Assembly: GCA_023055425.1 (NCBI GenBank)
Contig: JALGPY010000033.1
Span: forward strand, 2,474,908-2,538,907
Direction: 5' to 3'
Source of the DNA: Linanthus parryae
Taxonomy: Eukaryota; Streptophyta; Magnoliopsida; Ericales; Polemoniaceae
DNA length: 64,000 bases
Positions 24,098 to 37,400 of this stretch are shown in pieces. A program made the translations under genes and the position numbers. Positions within the stretch are counted from its first letter, which is position 1, and each line of letters begins with the position of its first letter. A model generated the notes under the pieces. That model was not told where the DNA came from and searched no databases. It saw only the letters and a list, made by a program, of their open reading frames with translations.

Positions 24098-24568
24098 CAC
24101 ACGAGTACGCAGCAGCACATACACCAAGTTGTGCCGCAAGGGAACGGAAAGTACCAGCTCCGTTCAGTGGTGGGATCCCTCGTCGCGTCCCTCAAGGCGC
24201 TGCGCCCACCACCAGCAGAACTACGACCGCCATCGAAGAGACACAACCACTACCTGCCACAACTAACGAGTACATCCTCTATTTTCTTTGTTCAGCAAAC
24301 AACTAGGTTTGATAGTACATTTGGGCTAATTTTAAATTTGGGCTAAAAGTTACAATTGTGCCCAATGATTTACTTTGGCCCAATTTTTCTATTTGGCCTC
24401 ATTCTCTTGGGCAGAAGATATTTGGCCTTATTACTGATATTGGACTACAACGCAGCCTTTTCTAGGTCGTTCTCCGTCAATTTGATCCGGGCACACATAT
24501 TTTTGGACGTGTTTAAAAAAAATCCCCATTTACCTTGAGGGCAAGGTGATTTTCAACAGCGGGGGAAT

Positions 24569-24756
24569 TGATACGGGTCAACCGTATCTTCATCAATCCT
24601 ATTTTTTTAATTAGTATTATTTGAAAGTTAGTTTATTTATTTATATTTTTTAACTATGTTATTTACTTAATTAGTCGAACCAAGTATTTTTGTCGGTTGT
24701 TTCCCAGGCCCGTTAGGTCCAACGGTCTAAGCTCAGGGTTGCATATTTTTCTATTT
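24569..24756 (+). repeat. LTR2 of element G, copy A, truncated
   Basis: It follows the purine tract and matches the first about 190 bases of LTR1, then stops where element X begins at 24757. The last five bases, TATTT, are the same five that flank the solo X LTR in copy B. Confidence 0.85.
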
Positions 24757-26021
24757 CGAAAAGGGAGTATGCAGATGGATATGCATCACATACACTCGAG
24801 AAGGGGGGTTGAATATAGTATGCCAACTTTTTGCAAAACTTGTGGAGGAAAAGAGTTTTAGTTCAAGTGCAAAGGAGTTCAAGGCTTTGAACACAAATTC
24901 AAGCCTTTGAAAAGAAATAACGTTTGAAATGAAACAGACAAGTCTTTTTCAAGGCCTTGGAAAGAGTTTCAAACCCTTAAAAACAGATAACTTTGAATGT
25001 AGCAGAACTAAGTATGTAAGTGAAACTGTAACTGCAAGAGACAAAGAATTTATAGATTTCAGTCCACTTGGACCTACGTCTCTACATCAGGGATCTTTTC
25101 GTTGCATGATTTTCAACTCAATTCTTATTAATCAAAATCTAAACCCTAGATCTCAAGCACAGACAGTTCCCTTACTCTGTTACAGCTTGTGTTTCTTCCT
25201 AACCTATCTAGTACCTGCTCTAGCTAACTGATTAACTAAGAATCCTCTATTGTTCACCTTGAACAATCCTTGAGAATTAAATATAGAAGTATTACAGAAG
25301 TTATCTACCAATAAAGCACAATACAGAAGAACACTAGAGTGCAAAATTGCAGTGAAGAATGCAGTGAACTTCTGTGAATTGGATTGTGAGAGTGATGAAC
25401 TTCTTTGATGCTTGTCATTCCTGAATTGTGTCTCTCTTTTTGGCCGTTGAGTTTCCTATATTGTTTCTTATGAACTCCATTTATACTGTTTGAAGCTCAA
25501 CTTCCTATTTTGTAGGCAACAACTTTGACTCTCTTTAACAGCTTTCTCCAACGGATAGTTTATCACAATCTTCAGATATGTTGTTGTGATCTTGTCTTTA
25601 AACAATCTGAGAAGTTGTCATGAGTCTTTGATTGATCACAGGATCATCTTCTCTACGTATTTCCCTTCCTGCAAAACCTAGATAAGGAAACAAATCCTGC
25701 ACATTTAGAAAATAAAATTTCCCTGAAAACTGAGTCAAACTGATGGATTAAAACATGTTAGATATATCAAAACAGTTTATCTTTCATCATCAAATAATAA
25801 CACATCAAGTACAGGGGTGAGAGGGATAGAATTAGATCAAAAGAGTTTAGAGAAACTCCCCCTCAGAACATGCATGCAGGTCGGACAGTTTCAAGGCTTT
25901 GAATCCTCTTTCAAGGCCCCTGCTATTTCAAGCCTGTGAAACCTGATTCAAGGCTTTGAAAACTTGTTTAAGGCCTTTGAATACCTAATTATTTCAAGTC
26001 CATGAAACCTGTGACCTTACA
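24757..26021 (-). repeat. 3' LTR of element X
   Basis: About 1265 bp, reading TGTAAGGTCACAGG at 26021 on the minus strand. It matches the solo LTRs at 43873-45168 and 57529-58821. Its first base is C where the others have T (CGAAAAGGG for TGAAAGGGG), so the terminal CA has decayed. Copies of the palindrome-like motif TTCAAGGCCTTGAA cluster at both ends. Confidence 0.85.
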
Positions 26022-26217
26022 ATCTCCCCCTTGATAAAAGACAAAACCTTAATCTGTTTGATTCTTAGTTCTGCAAAAAAATACTGATTAGTACACAATT
26101 CACACAAATAAGAATAACACAGTAATTCCAAAAGATCCAACTTATTAATTAACAAAAGAAAAAACAGCAAGTAAGTTGTAGAAAATCCTACTGACCAAAA
26201 GATAGGTCTTCTAAACA

Positions 26218-26288
26218 GAAAAAAAAAAAAAACAAAAAAAAACAAAAAAAAAAACAAAAAATACAAAAAAAAAAAACAAAACAAAACA
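26218..26288. repeat. A-rich low-complexity tract
   Basis: Runs of 7 to 14 A separated by single C or T, lying between the env-like ORF and the polypurine tract of element X. It is a slippage-prone tract with no other signal. Confidence 0.8.
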
Positions 26289-26415
26289 ACCTACTATTTT
26301 TCTCCCCCTTTTTGACTTTCATCAAAAAGAATGAGAAGATATTGGATCAGTGTCTGGAAAATTTTGAAAATAGAAATTTAAAAAGAAAAAAAATGGAAAG
26401 ATAGAGTAGGCAGGA

Positions 26416-28159
26416 TTAAGGGGTTGGGTCTTGATCTCTATCCTGATCTCCCTCTTCTTCCTCACTATCTTCATCAGTCTTATCCTGTTCTTCTTGTTCC
26501 TCTTCATTCTGGCCAGCAGCAGTCACTTCTTCAGTCTTGTCCTTAGTGGCAGTCGTTGGAGATTTCTTCTTCTTCTTCAGAGTAATCAGCAAATCATCTG
26601 AGTCAGGACTGTTTACTTCATCTCCTTCCTGAGCAGCTTGTTCAACTACCGCCTGCTTTCCTTTATCTTTGACTGGAGCAGCCTCTTCCTGGTTGGAATT
26701 TTCACTTGGCAAGTTCTTGTCAAAGCCATCTTTCTTGGCAACTTCTTCATCGTCAGGGACATCAAACGCAGTTATACTTCTAAAGATAGTTTCCACCATG
26801 TATTTGACATGTGAGAGATCAGTCTCAAACCCATGCTGATTCTCTTTGATCCCACTATTGTCCATCTCTAGACCATCTATTCTCTGAAGGATTGAAGACA
26901 AATCAGGAGGCTGAGATGTCTGGCTTGAAGTGGGGGTCAAGGCCTTGGGCTTAACAAATTTCTTTGCATTCAGCTCTTCCTCAGTCAAATTTGAATACAA
27001 CTACCAAATTTTCTCTTTGGTCTTTACCACCCCAATCTTTTCAAAAGCTCTATCATTTAGCATACCAATCCCAGAAGTGATAGACTCTTCACCAGCAATA
27101 GGAATCTCAAGGTGTTGGAAGAACAGAGTGAGCAAGTGTGCATAAGGCAAAGGAGGCTTTCTCTGATCTGTTTGACTAAAAAGCATGTGTTCCATTACAT
27201 CTTTCTGGAAATCAATGTCATAGCCATGCATGATCAAATAAATAATGTATAACACCCTCTCAGTAACTAACTCATTTGAATTTTCCCTTGGAATGATGCA
27301 TCTCATCAATATAGTGAATAACACTTTAGCCTCAACATTTAACACAGAGTGTGTTAACTGCTTTGATGATGCAGGGACATTGGGTAGAAAGAATTCTTCT
27401 CTTGCCAATTTCAAAGATTCATTCTTGGGAGGGTAGTTATGTGTGTCATACCTCTTCGGAAACCCTATGACAGATGCAAACTCAGCATGATCTAGTTGCA
27501 TTGTAACTCCAGCAACTAAAGACTTGATAACTAAGTGTGGAGAATTCTTAAGTTGCTTCATGTTGAGATTGAAAAATCTGGTGAGTCTAGGATAGGCTAG
27601 CTCAGGGGGGTTTAGCATGAACCACAAAGATATTTTCTTCAACATAGTAATACGTTCAAATTCATTCCAAGCAACATATGCATACTGATCAAACTGCAGA
27701 AAGAAATATTCCTAGATGCAAAAACATTCAACCACTGACCTTTTGAAGTGTTTGAGATGAACCAAGATTCATTAGGAGCATTTTTCTTTGAGTAGATCTA
27801 CAATGATTTCTCCACATTTTCTTCTTGTTGTCTGTTACCTTTCCTTTCCCCTTTTCAGCTTGATTTTCCATCTTCTTTTTCTTCAACTTATTGGGGCTAG
27901 AGGTCTCTGTTTTTGGTTGCTTCTCTGCAGCATCTTTCTCTTTCTTCTTCTTATTCTTGTCTGAGGAGGGAGTTGCGTCCTTCTTAGCTTTCTTATTAGG
28001 TGGAGGAAGCTCTGCAACTTACTCTACACTAGGTGTTCTAGAACTGGAGTCTCCACTAATCTCTTGAACTTCATCAACTGATGTCTTTCTCTTCTTCTCT
28101 GTACTCTGTTTTGAACATCCGGCCATCTTGATTCTGTCTGAGGCTCTTCTAGTGCTCAT
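26416..28159 (-). pseudogene. Env-like ORF of element X, broken
   Basis: This is the extra ORF that SIRE-lineage Copia elements carry after pol. Its function is unproven, although it has been compared with retroviral env. An ATG at 28159 opens a lysine- and serine-rich N-terminus (KKRK, NKKAKK). It is stopped by TAA at 28019-28021, and the frame changes before a TAG at 27714-27716. The middle (27645-27001) has a conserved globular block with FFNLNMKQL, FASVIGFPKR and RVLYIIYLIMHG, resembling the plant putative transposon protein domain seen in this lineage. A TAG at 27001-27003 separates an in-frame C-terminus with a predicted coiled coil and a Lys/Glu/Asp-rich end. I see no convincing signal peptide or membrane span. 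Confidence 0.6.
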
Positions 28160-28663
28160 TAGGGTTTGGGAGAAGAATAGAGAGAGGTAGATTTGATACG
28201 GAGTGAAGGAGAAGACAAGAAGATAAATACTCAGAGAGTTTGTATTTGAAAAGGAAACTCTAATATTTTTCTGATCTTAAAAAATCTGTAATGATCAACT
28301 AAGATTCAAATCTTTAAAGCAGTTGGAAATAAATAAGTTAATACTATATTTGGCTGAAAATCAATTTTGAAAAAGGTAGGGGCAATATTGAGCAAATATC
28401 TACAAAGATAGCACCCAATATTCAATGATACAAGATTTATTCACTAATCAGTTATCAGATTTATTTTCTAGGCTTTTAAAATAGTTTCAAGGTCTTGAAA
28501 TGTTGTTAAGCTGAAACACATAAGACCAATGCTTTGAATAGATTTTCAAGGCTTTGAAAATCAGTTCAAACCTTTGAAACACATAATAACTTACCTTCCT
28601 TACCTGATGCTCCTCCTAAACCAATGCATCTTTATTTAGCATGCCAAATTCTAGTCTTAGAGC

Positions 28664-31600
28664 TCAGAATCTTTCATCTGGCAATGGTTTAGTGAAGATA
28701 TCTTCATGCTGCGTGTTAGTAGAATCAAATTCAAGAAAAATATCACCTTTCTCAGCATGATCTCTGATGAAATGGTGTCTGACATCACTATGCTTGGTTC
28801 TTGAATGATGTACTGGATTCTTTGTAATAGATATTGCACTGGTGTTGTCACATTTAATGGGAATAATTATGAAATCAAATTCAAGATCCCTCAATTGTGA
28901 GAAATCCATAACACTTGTGAACAACATGCTCCAGAAGATATATATTCAGCTTCAGCTGTTGATAAAGCAACTGAGTTTTGTTTCTTGGATTGCCAACCAA
29001 TCACATATGATCCAATAAATTGGAAAGTTATAGAAGTTCTTTTCCTATCAACTTTGTAACCTGCAAAGTCAGCATCAGAAAATCCATGCAAAGAGAATTT
29101 ATAATGTCTTGGATACCAAATCCCTAAGTTTGTGGTACCATCGAGATATCTGAATATTCTCTTCACAGCAGTCAAGTGTGATTCCTTTTGGATCAGCTTG
29201 AGATCTTGCACACATACATACACTGAACATGATATCTGGTCTACTAGCAGTAAGATATAGTAATGATCCAATCATACCTCTATACTCTTTTACATTGACA
29301 CTCTTACCAGATTCATCTTTAGCTAAAGACAGTTTAGAACTTATTGGAGTCTTGATTTATTTGCATTGAGACATATTGTACTTGTTCGTCAAGTCCCTAG
29401 TGTACTTGCTTTGATGCAGAAAGATGCCCTTCTTCAATTGATGTATCTGGAGTCCAAGGAAGAAGTTCAACTCTCCCATTATGCTCATTTCAAATTCCCT
29501 GCTCATAAGACTTGAGAATTCTTCGCATAGAAGATCATTAGTAGCTCCAACAGAATATCATCAACATAAATCTAAACTACAAGTAAATCTTTCTCATAAG
29601 CCTTTATGAAAAGGGTCTTGTCTACCAATCCACTTTTGAAATTATTTTCAAGCAGAAACTTTGACAATCTTTCATACCAAGCTCTTGGAGCTTGTTTCAA
29701 ATCATAAAGAGCTTTGTCAAGTTTATAAACATGATCTGGAAACTTTCACTTTCAAAATCAGGAGGTTGTGCCACATAAACTTCTTCTTGTAAGTAGCCAT
29801 TCAAAAATGCACATTTCACATCCATTTGAAATAGTTTCATGTTTTTGAAAGATGCAAATGCAAGTATAATTCTAATTGCTTCTAACCTGGAAACTGGAGA
29901 AAAAGTTTCATCATAATAAATACCTTCTTCTTGATTGTAATCTTGAGAACTAACCTTGCTTTGTTTCTGATCACCTTGCCATTCTCATCCAATTTTTTTC
30001 TGAACACCCATCTGGTACCAATGACAGTCTGATTTGTAGGTGGAGAAACTAGGTTCCATACCTTAGTTATTTCAAACTCATTGATTTCACTTTGCATAGC
30101 TATAATCGAGTTTGCTTCTTGTAAAGCTTCCTTCACAGTTTTGGGTTCTACAAGAGAAATGAAAGCATTGAAAGCACAAAGATTCTTCAACTGTGATCTT
30201 GTTTGTGTATCAGTGGTTGGGTCAGATATGATGTTTTCAGCTGGATGAGATGAAATATATTTGAATCTCTTTCTTGGAGACCAGGGTTCAGGCTCTCCAT
30301 ATATCTTCTCTGGTCTTGAAGTAGTGGCTTGATCATTCATCTCTTTGTGATCATCTTTGTCAAGGCTTTGATCTCTATTTTCAAGGCCTTAAGACCTGTT
30401 TTCAAGGAATTGAAAATGGCTTCTGTTACCTTATGAACCTTTCTTGAACCCAAGATAATTCTCAGCTTCTTCTTCTGATTCATGCTTGTTCAGATTCAAG
30501 TCTGCAAAACTTTCACTCAAAGAACCATCATAGCTTTCATTAAAAATAACATGAATACTTTCTTCAACCAGCTTGGTTCTTTTATTATAGATTATATAAG
30601 CTTTGCTATTAAGAGAGTAACCAAGAAATATAACTTCATCACTTCTTGCATCAAACTTACTCAAGTTGTCTTTACCATTGTTGTGGACATAACATGTGCA
30701 ACCAAATGGTCTGAGGTACGAGATGTTTGGCTTTCTCCCTTTGAAGAGTTCATAGGGGGTTTTCTTCAAGATAGGTCTGATCAAGAACCTGTTCAGAATG
30801 TAATTTGCTGTATTCACAACTTCTGCCCAAAAATATTTTGGCAGCTTGTTTTCTAGAAGCATTGTTCTTGACATATCTTCAAGAATCCTGTTCTTTCTTT
30901 CAACAACTCCATTCTGTTGAGGAGTTCTAGGAGCAGAGAAATTGTGAGAGATACCATGCTTAGAACAGAAAAAAATCAATTCTAATTGATCAAACTCTCT
31001 ACCATGATCACTTCTAATTGAAGTAATGGGTAGGTTTTTCAAGTTTGAATTTCTCTGCAAAGCTTTGAAAATTCAGAGAGGGCTTCAGATTTTTCTTTCA
31101 GAAACATAACCCAAGTATATCTAGAATAATCATCTACAATAACTAGCATAGACCTCTTACCTTTTGGAGTTAGTTTCCTCATAGGACCACACAAATCCAT
31201 GTGAAGTAGTTCAACAGGTCCAGAAGTACTTACAAACTTCTTTGGTTTGAATGAGCTTCTGGTCTGCTTACCCTGGGCAAAAGCTTTGCATACTTCATCT
31301 TTTTTTAACTTGATAGATGGTAATCCTCTTACCTGGTATTTGAAGATCAATTTGTTCAAGGTATGCAAGCTAATGTTACCAAGCTTTCTGTGTCAAACCC
31401 TTGAATCCTCTTTCAAGGCCTTGAGGCACTTTAAGCTCTTACCTGAAACTTTGTTAGTCTGAAGAGTATAAACATTGTTTGATCTAGAGGCTGTGAGAAT
31501 GCAATTGCCTGATTTCTCATTTAGCACCACACTTTATCAAAGATGACCTTATTGCCATTATCACAAAGCTGAGATAAACTAAGCAAGTTAAATTTCAAAC

Positions 31601-31800
31601 CATCAACTAGATAAACATCATAGATAGAATTTTCAGAATCTATACCAACTTTACCAATACCAAGAATGTTTCATTTGCCTTTGTAATTGAACCTTCAGAT
31701 TGATCTTTTAATTTTGAGAATAGAGATCTCTTTCCACTCATGTGTCTTGAGAAACCACTGTCCATAAACTACTTTTGTTCTTTGATATTGGTGACAACCT
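28664..31800 (-). pseudogene. Copia pol remnant of element X
   Basis: Pieces in the order protease, integrase, reverse transcriptase, RNase H on the minus strand. Protease: MDSGFSRHMSGK near 31755. Integrase: AFAQGKQTRSSFK and HMDLCGP in 31039-31368, and SIRSDHGREF and PQQNGVVERKNR in 30431-31060. [18 protein letters not shown] in 29882-30340, with YVDD near 29555 preceded by an in-frame TAG. RNase H: GFSDADFAG, STAEAEY in 28891-29271, and CDNTSAISITKNP and EDIFTKPL in 28664-28927. Several frame changes and stops separate them, so no product is expected. The linker before RT (30340-30430) contains three copies of the element's TTCAAGG-type motif. Confidence 0.85.
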
Positions 31801-31923
31801 GCAAACAACAATAACTTCCTTACCTAGTTGTTAGACCAAGTGTGGAATTTGGACTCATACTCAGGATCAACCATGTTAGGTGGTCTAACCCGTTTAGGAA
31901 CCCAAATCTGTCTGACTTGTCAT

Positions 31924-32960
31924 TTATTGAAATGAGAATGTGTTCCTCATTATATGAGGGTCTCTTATTCTGAAAGGACAAGTCATCTTCATATGACCAA
32001 TCTTGTTACAAAAATGACACTTAGGAGAAGTTTTGCTTCCAGCTTTCACAAATCTGGTATTGTTATTTCTTGTAAAACTTGGATTGTGAACAGACTTTGA
32101 ACTTCCTCCAAGAATCAAGTTTAACTTGTGTTCTGAGCCTGCAAGCTTGAATTTGACTAGTTCGGATTCTTGAAGTTTCTCATAGAGAATAGTCTTTTGT
32201 TTATCTAATTCATCAACCTGATGTCTCAGATTAACAAGGTTGTTACTCAGTAAAGAGTTCTCAGTGACTACTTCCTTGACTTGTGTTTTCAAGGATTTGA
32301 AACTGGTTTTCAAGACCTTGAAATCACTGTCAGTTTTCTTCTGAGAGATTTCAATCTTCTGATTCAGAAAACAAGTTGTAGATTCTCTTTTTCCTGCTCA
32401 TGAACTTTTTCTTTCAAAGTCTAATATCTTCCAGAAATCTTCTCCATTTAAAAGCATTGTTCTTAGATAATATGAAAGAGCATCTTTTGATTTTGAAATC
32501 AATCAGTTTACCATTACCTCAATGTTCTTTTCAGAACTTTCATCATGTTTGGATATGAATCATAGGTTGGCATGTTCATCTTCAGATTGAGCTGTCTGAA
32601 TCACTCCATGAAGCTATCATAGCTTTCTTTCTCCTGTCATGGTCTTTCTTCTGAAAGTTCTTGCTTTTCTTGTGTGGACAATATCTTATCAAGTGTCCTG
32701 CATCACCACAATCAAAGCAGTTCATGACTTTAGATTTATTCTGTGAAGAAGACTTACCTTTGTAGTCCTTGCTACTGGATGATATATTTCTTTCCATGTT
32801 GAAGTCTTTGTTTCCAAAGTTTTTCTTCATATTGAGAATTCTGGTCAAGGCTTTGGAGATTAATGCAAATCGATCTTCATCATCATCATCTTCAGTTTCA
32901 AGACTTTGATTTTTCTAATTATCTATGGCCTTGAGTGCTAATTTCTTGACTCCTTCAGGT
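31924..32960 (-). pseudogene. Gag C-terminal part of element X
   Basis: Continues the gag interrupted at 32960/41377. In 32582-32848 lies a CCHC knuckle (CFDCGDAGHLIRYC). In 31924-32313 lies a coiled-coil stretch (VDELDKQKTILYEKLQE) and a second knuckle (CHFCNKIGHMKMTC). Gag with a coil between two knuckles is usual in SIRE-type elements. The frame is broken between the pieces. Confidence 0.75.
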
Positions 32961-34395
32961 TGTTGGGTTTTGACGTAGGTAAAGCAGCGGAATAACAAAA
33001 ATTAATCCTACTCAAAGCCCACCAAGGATCACAGGAAGAGACATCATAACATGATTAAGGACATAGAAGATGTGTACCTTTTGATTTGTGAGATCACACG
33101 AAGAATGATGTCCTCGTCTCTACGGTTGATCCACGTCTAGAGGTGAGATCTAGATTCTTCCTTCAATCAAGTGCTATCTTGAACCTTGGAGGAAGAGGGA
33201 TGAAGATCAAAGCAACAAATCACCAAAGCACAAGGGAGGGGGCGACCCTCTCTTGCCGTTGGGTAGGGGCGGACGGGTGGCTAGGGTTTCGGCCCTAGCA
33301 CCTTGTCTTGCTCTCTCTTTTTCTCTCTCCCACTCTTTGTGTGTTATGACTAATAACTCATGTAGTGGGAAGGAAGCTAGAGCCTCCTTTATATACTCCA
33401 ACAACTCCTTGTTGTTTCCATAAAAGAGTTTTCTTGTTCTAGTAGGACTAGAACTATTCCCTTCCTTGCAAATTAGTCCTACTAAGTTTGCAAGGTGTTG
33501 CACAATGATCCTTCTATTAATTAATTCATATTAATTAATCCCAAATCTAGCTCTACTCTATTTGACGTGTGACCCCATAGGTTTCTATATAGTTGGTAGT
33601 AACTATTACTAACATGGAGCGGTGTCTAGCAATACATCCATGCCACCCAACCAATAGAAATAGTCAGTGATCCCGACAAACCTTTGTGCCCAATATGTCA
33701 TATTGCATTATCCCTTTGTCTCCATATCCGGATTGGACACGAGACATAAATAGTCACACTCGTATATCCAATCCATAGTTCCTCGACCCTGGGAATATGC
33801 TTACGCTTGCAGATAACATTAATATCTCCATATTAATTTATCTGAGTCTGGCCAGACATTCAATAAGCCTCATCCCTCGAGTGGCCGTGGATATTTACCC
33901 CCATTATGTGGGAGGGAAAAATCATATCTACATCACTACGATCTCTAAGCTTGCTTCCTATCACGCCCGATAGCCACCTTTATGATTACCCAGTTCCGGT
34001 GTAACGTTTGATAACATCAAAGCGCAATATTTCACAACTAGAGTATCTAGTGACTTCAAGTCCAAGGATTGAAATAATATTAGCACTACGAAAAGCGATT
34101 GTGACTTCACATAATCTAATGTATCCTTTTCGTCGTGGGTCAGTCCAGTATGCCATTACCCTAATGCATACCCATATGTTAGACTTGATATCTCCATATC
34201 AATCTACCCATATACTAGTCTATATTTGATTGCCCTATTAATCAATATAATGGACTAGGGACATTTAAGATAAATAACACAATTTATCTAAGGACTTCAT
34301 TATATTAAATATCGCCATAAATAATAAATGAATATTCTAGCCAAAACATTGTTCATACTAAATCTACGATTGCCTCTAGGGCATCTATTCCAACA
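32961..34395 (-). repeat. 3' LTR of element Y
   Basis: A 1435-bp LTR reading TGTTGGAATAGATGCCC on the minus strand and ending CAAAACCCAACA. It carries an open stretch of 98 codons (33207-33503) that also exists in the other LTR. I take this as a consequence of the duplication and not as a gene. Confidence 0.95.
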
Positions 34396-34409
34396 GTCTC
34401 CCACTTGCA

Positions 34410-37400
34410 CTAGAGCCAATCCGGCGCATCTCGTATGCCTATAGATCTGGCGTGCCCTTCATGCTTTCGCTGCGCAAGAGGTTTCGTAAGCGGATCTGAC
34501 ACGTTGTCATCTGTCGGAATCTTGCATATCTTCACATCTCCTCGATCGATCATATCACGAATAAGATGGAATCTCCTAAGTACATGCTTTGACTTTTGGT
34601 GCGATCTTGGTTCCTTTGCCTGTGCGATTGCCCCAGAGTTGTCACAGTACAACTCTACGGGATCCACTATGCTAGGGACCACACCGAGCTCAGTGATAAA
34701 CTTCTTTATCCATACTGCCTCTTTCGCCGCTTCCGCAGCAGCAATGTACTCAGCTTCTGTTGTAGAATCAGCAACTGTGCCTTGCTTGGAACTCTTCCAG
34801 CTCACAGCTCCTCCATTCAGGCAAAACACGTATCCAGACTGTGTTCTGTAATCATCCTTGTCGGTTTGGAAGCTTGCGTCAGTGTAACCCTTTACACTTA
34901 GCTCTTCCATTCCTCCAAATATCAAGAACACATCCTTAGTTCTTCTTAAGTACTTTAGGATGTTCTTGACAGCAATCCAGTGACTCTCACCCGGATTGGA
35001 CTGATATCTGCTCACCATACTCAACGCGTATGATACGTCTGGTCTCGTGCATAGCATGGCGTACATGATGGATCCTATGGCCGAATCATAGGGTATCCTG
35101 CTCATGCGGTCCTTCTCCATCTCGTTGGAGGGACAGTCATTCTTTGAAAGAGTGACTCCATGTGACATGGGCAAGAATCCCTTCTTGGAATCTTGCATGT
35201 TGAACCTCTTCAACACCTTGTCAATATATGTACTCTGACTTAGGCCAAGCAACCTTTTAGATCTATCTCTATAGATCTTTATACCCAGTATATAGGCTGC
35301 GTCTCCTAAGTCTTTCATTGCAAAGCACTTTCCTAGCCAATATTTAACAGATTGCAGAGTAGGAATATCATTGCCAATGATTAGTATGTCATCCACATAC
35401 AAGACCAGAAATACTATAGAGCTCCCACTAACCTTCTTGTAAACACAAGGCTCATCTTCGTTCTTGATGAAACCAAACTCTTTGACCGCGTCATCAAAAC
35501 GTCGATTCCAGCTCCTAGAAGCTTGCTTTAATCCATAAATGGACCTTTGCAGCTTACAGACTTTATTGGAATTCTCTGGATCCTCAAAACCCTCTGGTTG
35601 TGTCATGTACACATCCTCAAGGAGGTTCCCATAAAGGAACGCTGTTTTGACATCCATTTGCCAAATCTCATAGTCGTAGTATGCTGCAATAGCAAGTAAG
35701 ATTCGAATGGATTTAGTCATGGCGACTGGTGAAAAGGTCTCATCATAGTCAATACCATGAATTTGTCTATAACCTTTGGCCACCAATCGGCCTTTATAGG
35801 CAACTACCTTGCCATCCATGTCGGTCTTCTTCTTGAAGACCCACTTGCACCCTATGGGTCGAGCCCCTTCGGGTGGTTCCACCAAAGTCCATACTTTGTT
35901 GGTGTACATGGAATCCATTTCGGATCTCATGGCTTCTAGCCACTTCTTAGAGTCTGGGCCACTCATGGCTTCTCCATAGTTTGCAGGCTCATCATCAATG
36001 AGTGGTACGTCATCGGGCTCAGTCACGAGAAGTCCATACCTCTCTGGCTCATGACGCACTCTTCCTGATCTACGGAGTTCCTGTGTTACCTGAACAGGTC
36101 CTTCCACAACTTCTTGTGGTTCCTGTTCATGTTCCATTATTGGTTCAGTGGTTTGTGGTTCATGAATTTCTTCAAGTTCTACAACCCTCCCACTTGCTTC
36201 TTTAGAGACCAGTTCTCTTTCTAGAAACACGCCGGTCCGAGCAACAAACACTTTGTTCTCGGTAGGGTTATAGAAGTAATATCCTTTAGTCTCCTTAGGA
36301 TATTCCACAAACTTACACTTATCCGCTTTAGGCCCGAGCTTGTCTGTTTGTAAACGCTTTACATAGACGTCGCAGCCCCAAATCTTCATAAACGACACTA
36401 TGGGACGCTTCCCAGTCCATATCTCATACGGCGTCTTCATGACTGATTTGGATGGAACACGGTTAATGGTAAAAGCTGCCGTCTTTAGAGCATGTCCCCA
36501 AAAGGATATCGGAAGATCTGTTTGAGACATCATAGATCGCACCATATCTAATAGAGTGCGATTCCTCCTCTCAGATACACCATTCCATTGTGGTGTTCCG
36601 GGAGGAGTGAGCTGGGATACTATCCCACACTCTCTAAGATACTCATCAAACTCTTGGCTTAAGTATTCTCCTCCACGATCCGATCGTAGAGCTTTAATAC
36701 TCTTGCCAAGTTGCTTCTCTACTTCACTCTTGAATTCTTTGAACAATTCAAAGGATTCAGATTTGGCCTTCATAAGGTATACAAATCCATATCTACTGAA
36801 ATCATCATTAAATGTGATGAAGTAGGTATAACCACCTCTGGCAGGCGTGGGGAATGGCCCGCATACATCAGTATGTATGAGTGCCAACAACTCACTAGTC
36901 CGCTCGCCTTTCTTATTGAAAGGGGACTTTGTCATTTTTCCCAATAAACAAGATTCACATGTCTCATATGATTCCAAATCAAATGAGTCTAGAAGTCCAT
37001 CCTTATGGAGTCTAGATATGCGTTTCTCATTTATATGGCCTAAACGACAGTGCCTTAGATATGTAGGATTTAAATCATTAGTTTTAATCCTTTTAGTATT
37101 TATGTTATAGATTGGATTATTTAGATCAAGGATATACAATCCATTAGACAAATGCGCACTACAATAGTGCATACTATCAAAATAAATGGAGCAACACTTG
37201 TCCTTTATTGAAATAGAAAAACCTTTCTCGTCCAAACAAGAAGCGGAAATAATGTTTCTGCTCATAGCAGGCACATAAAAGCAATTGTCTAATTCTAAAA
37301 TAAGTCCAGAAGGCAAAGATAGCTCATAAACGCCTACAGCCAATGCAGCAACCTTTGCTCCATTCCCGACGCGCAAGTCTATCTCCCCTTTTCGCAATCT

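Larger units (their letters stand above)
18494..24756 (+). mobile_element. Gag-only LTR element G, copy A (interrupted)
   Basis: LTRs of about 300 bp start TGATACGGGTCAACCGTAT. The internal part is only about 1.1 kb once the nested E2 element is removed. It has a gypsy-style primer site (ATTGGTGCTTTTATTG, 18801-18816), a short gag start and proline/glutamine-rich remnants, then a purine tract AGCGGGGGAAT before LTR2 at 24569. No protease, reverse transcriptase or integrase is present, so it resembles the non-autonomous TR-GAG type. The five bases before it, ATATG (18489-18493), recur around the copy at 55951-58938. Its right end is lost because element X follows. Confidence 0.8.

Noticed and set aside
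33207..33503. 98-codon open frame, present again at 40188-40484
   Set aside because: Both lie in the two LTRs of element Y, so their identity follows from LTR duplication and not from coding conservation.
34008..34229. 73-codon open frame repeated at 40989-41210
   Set aside because: Also LTR sequence of Y, and no family signature.
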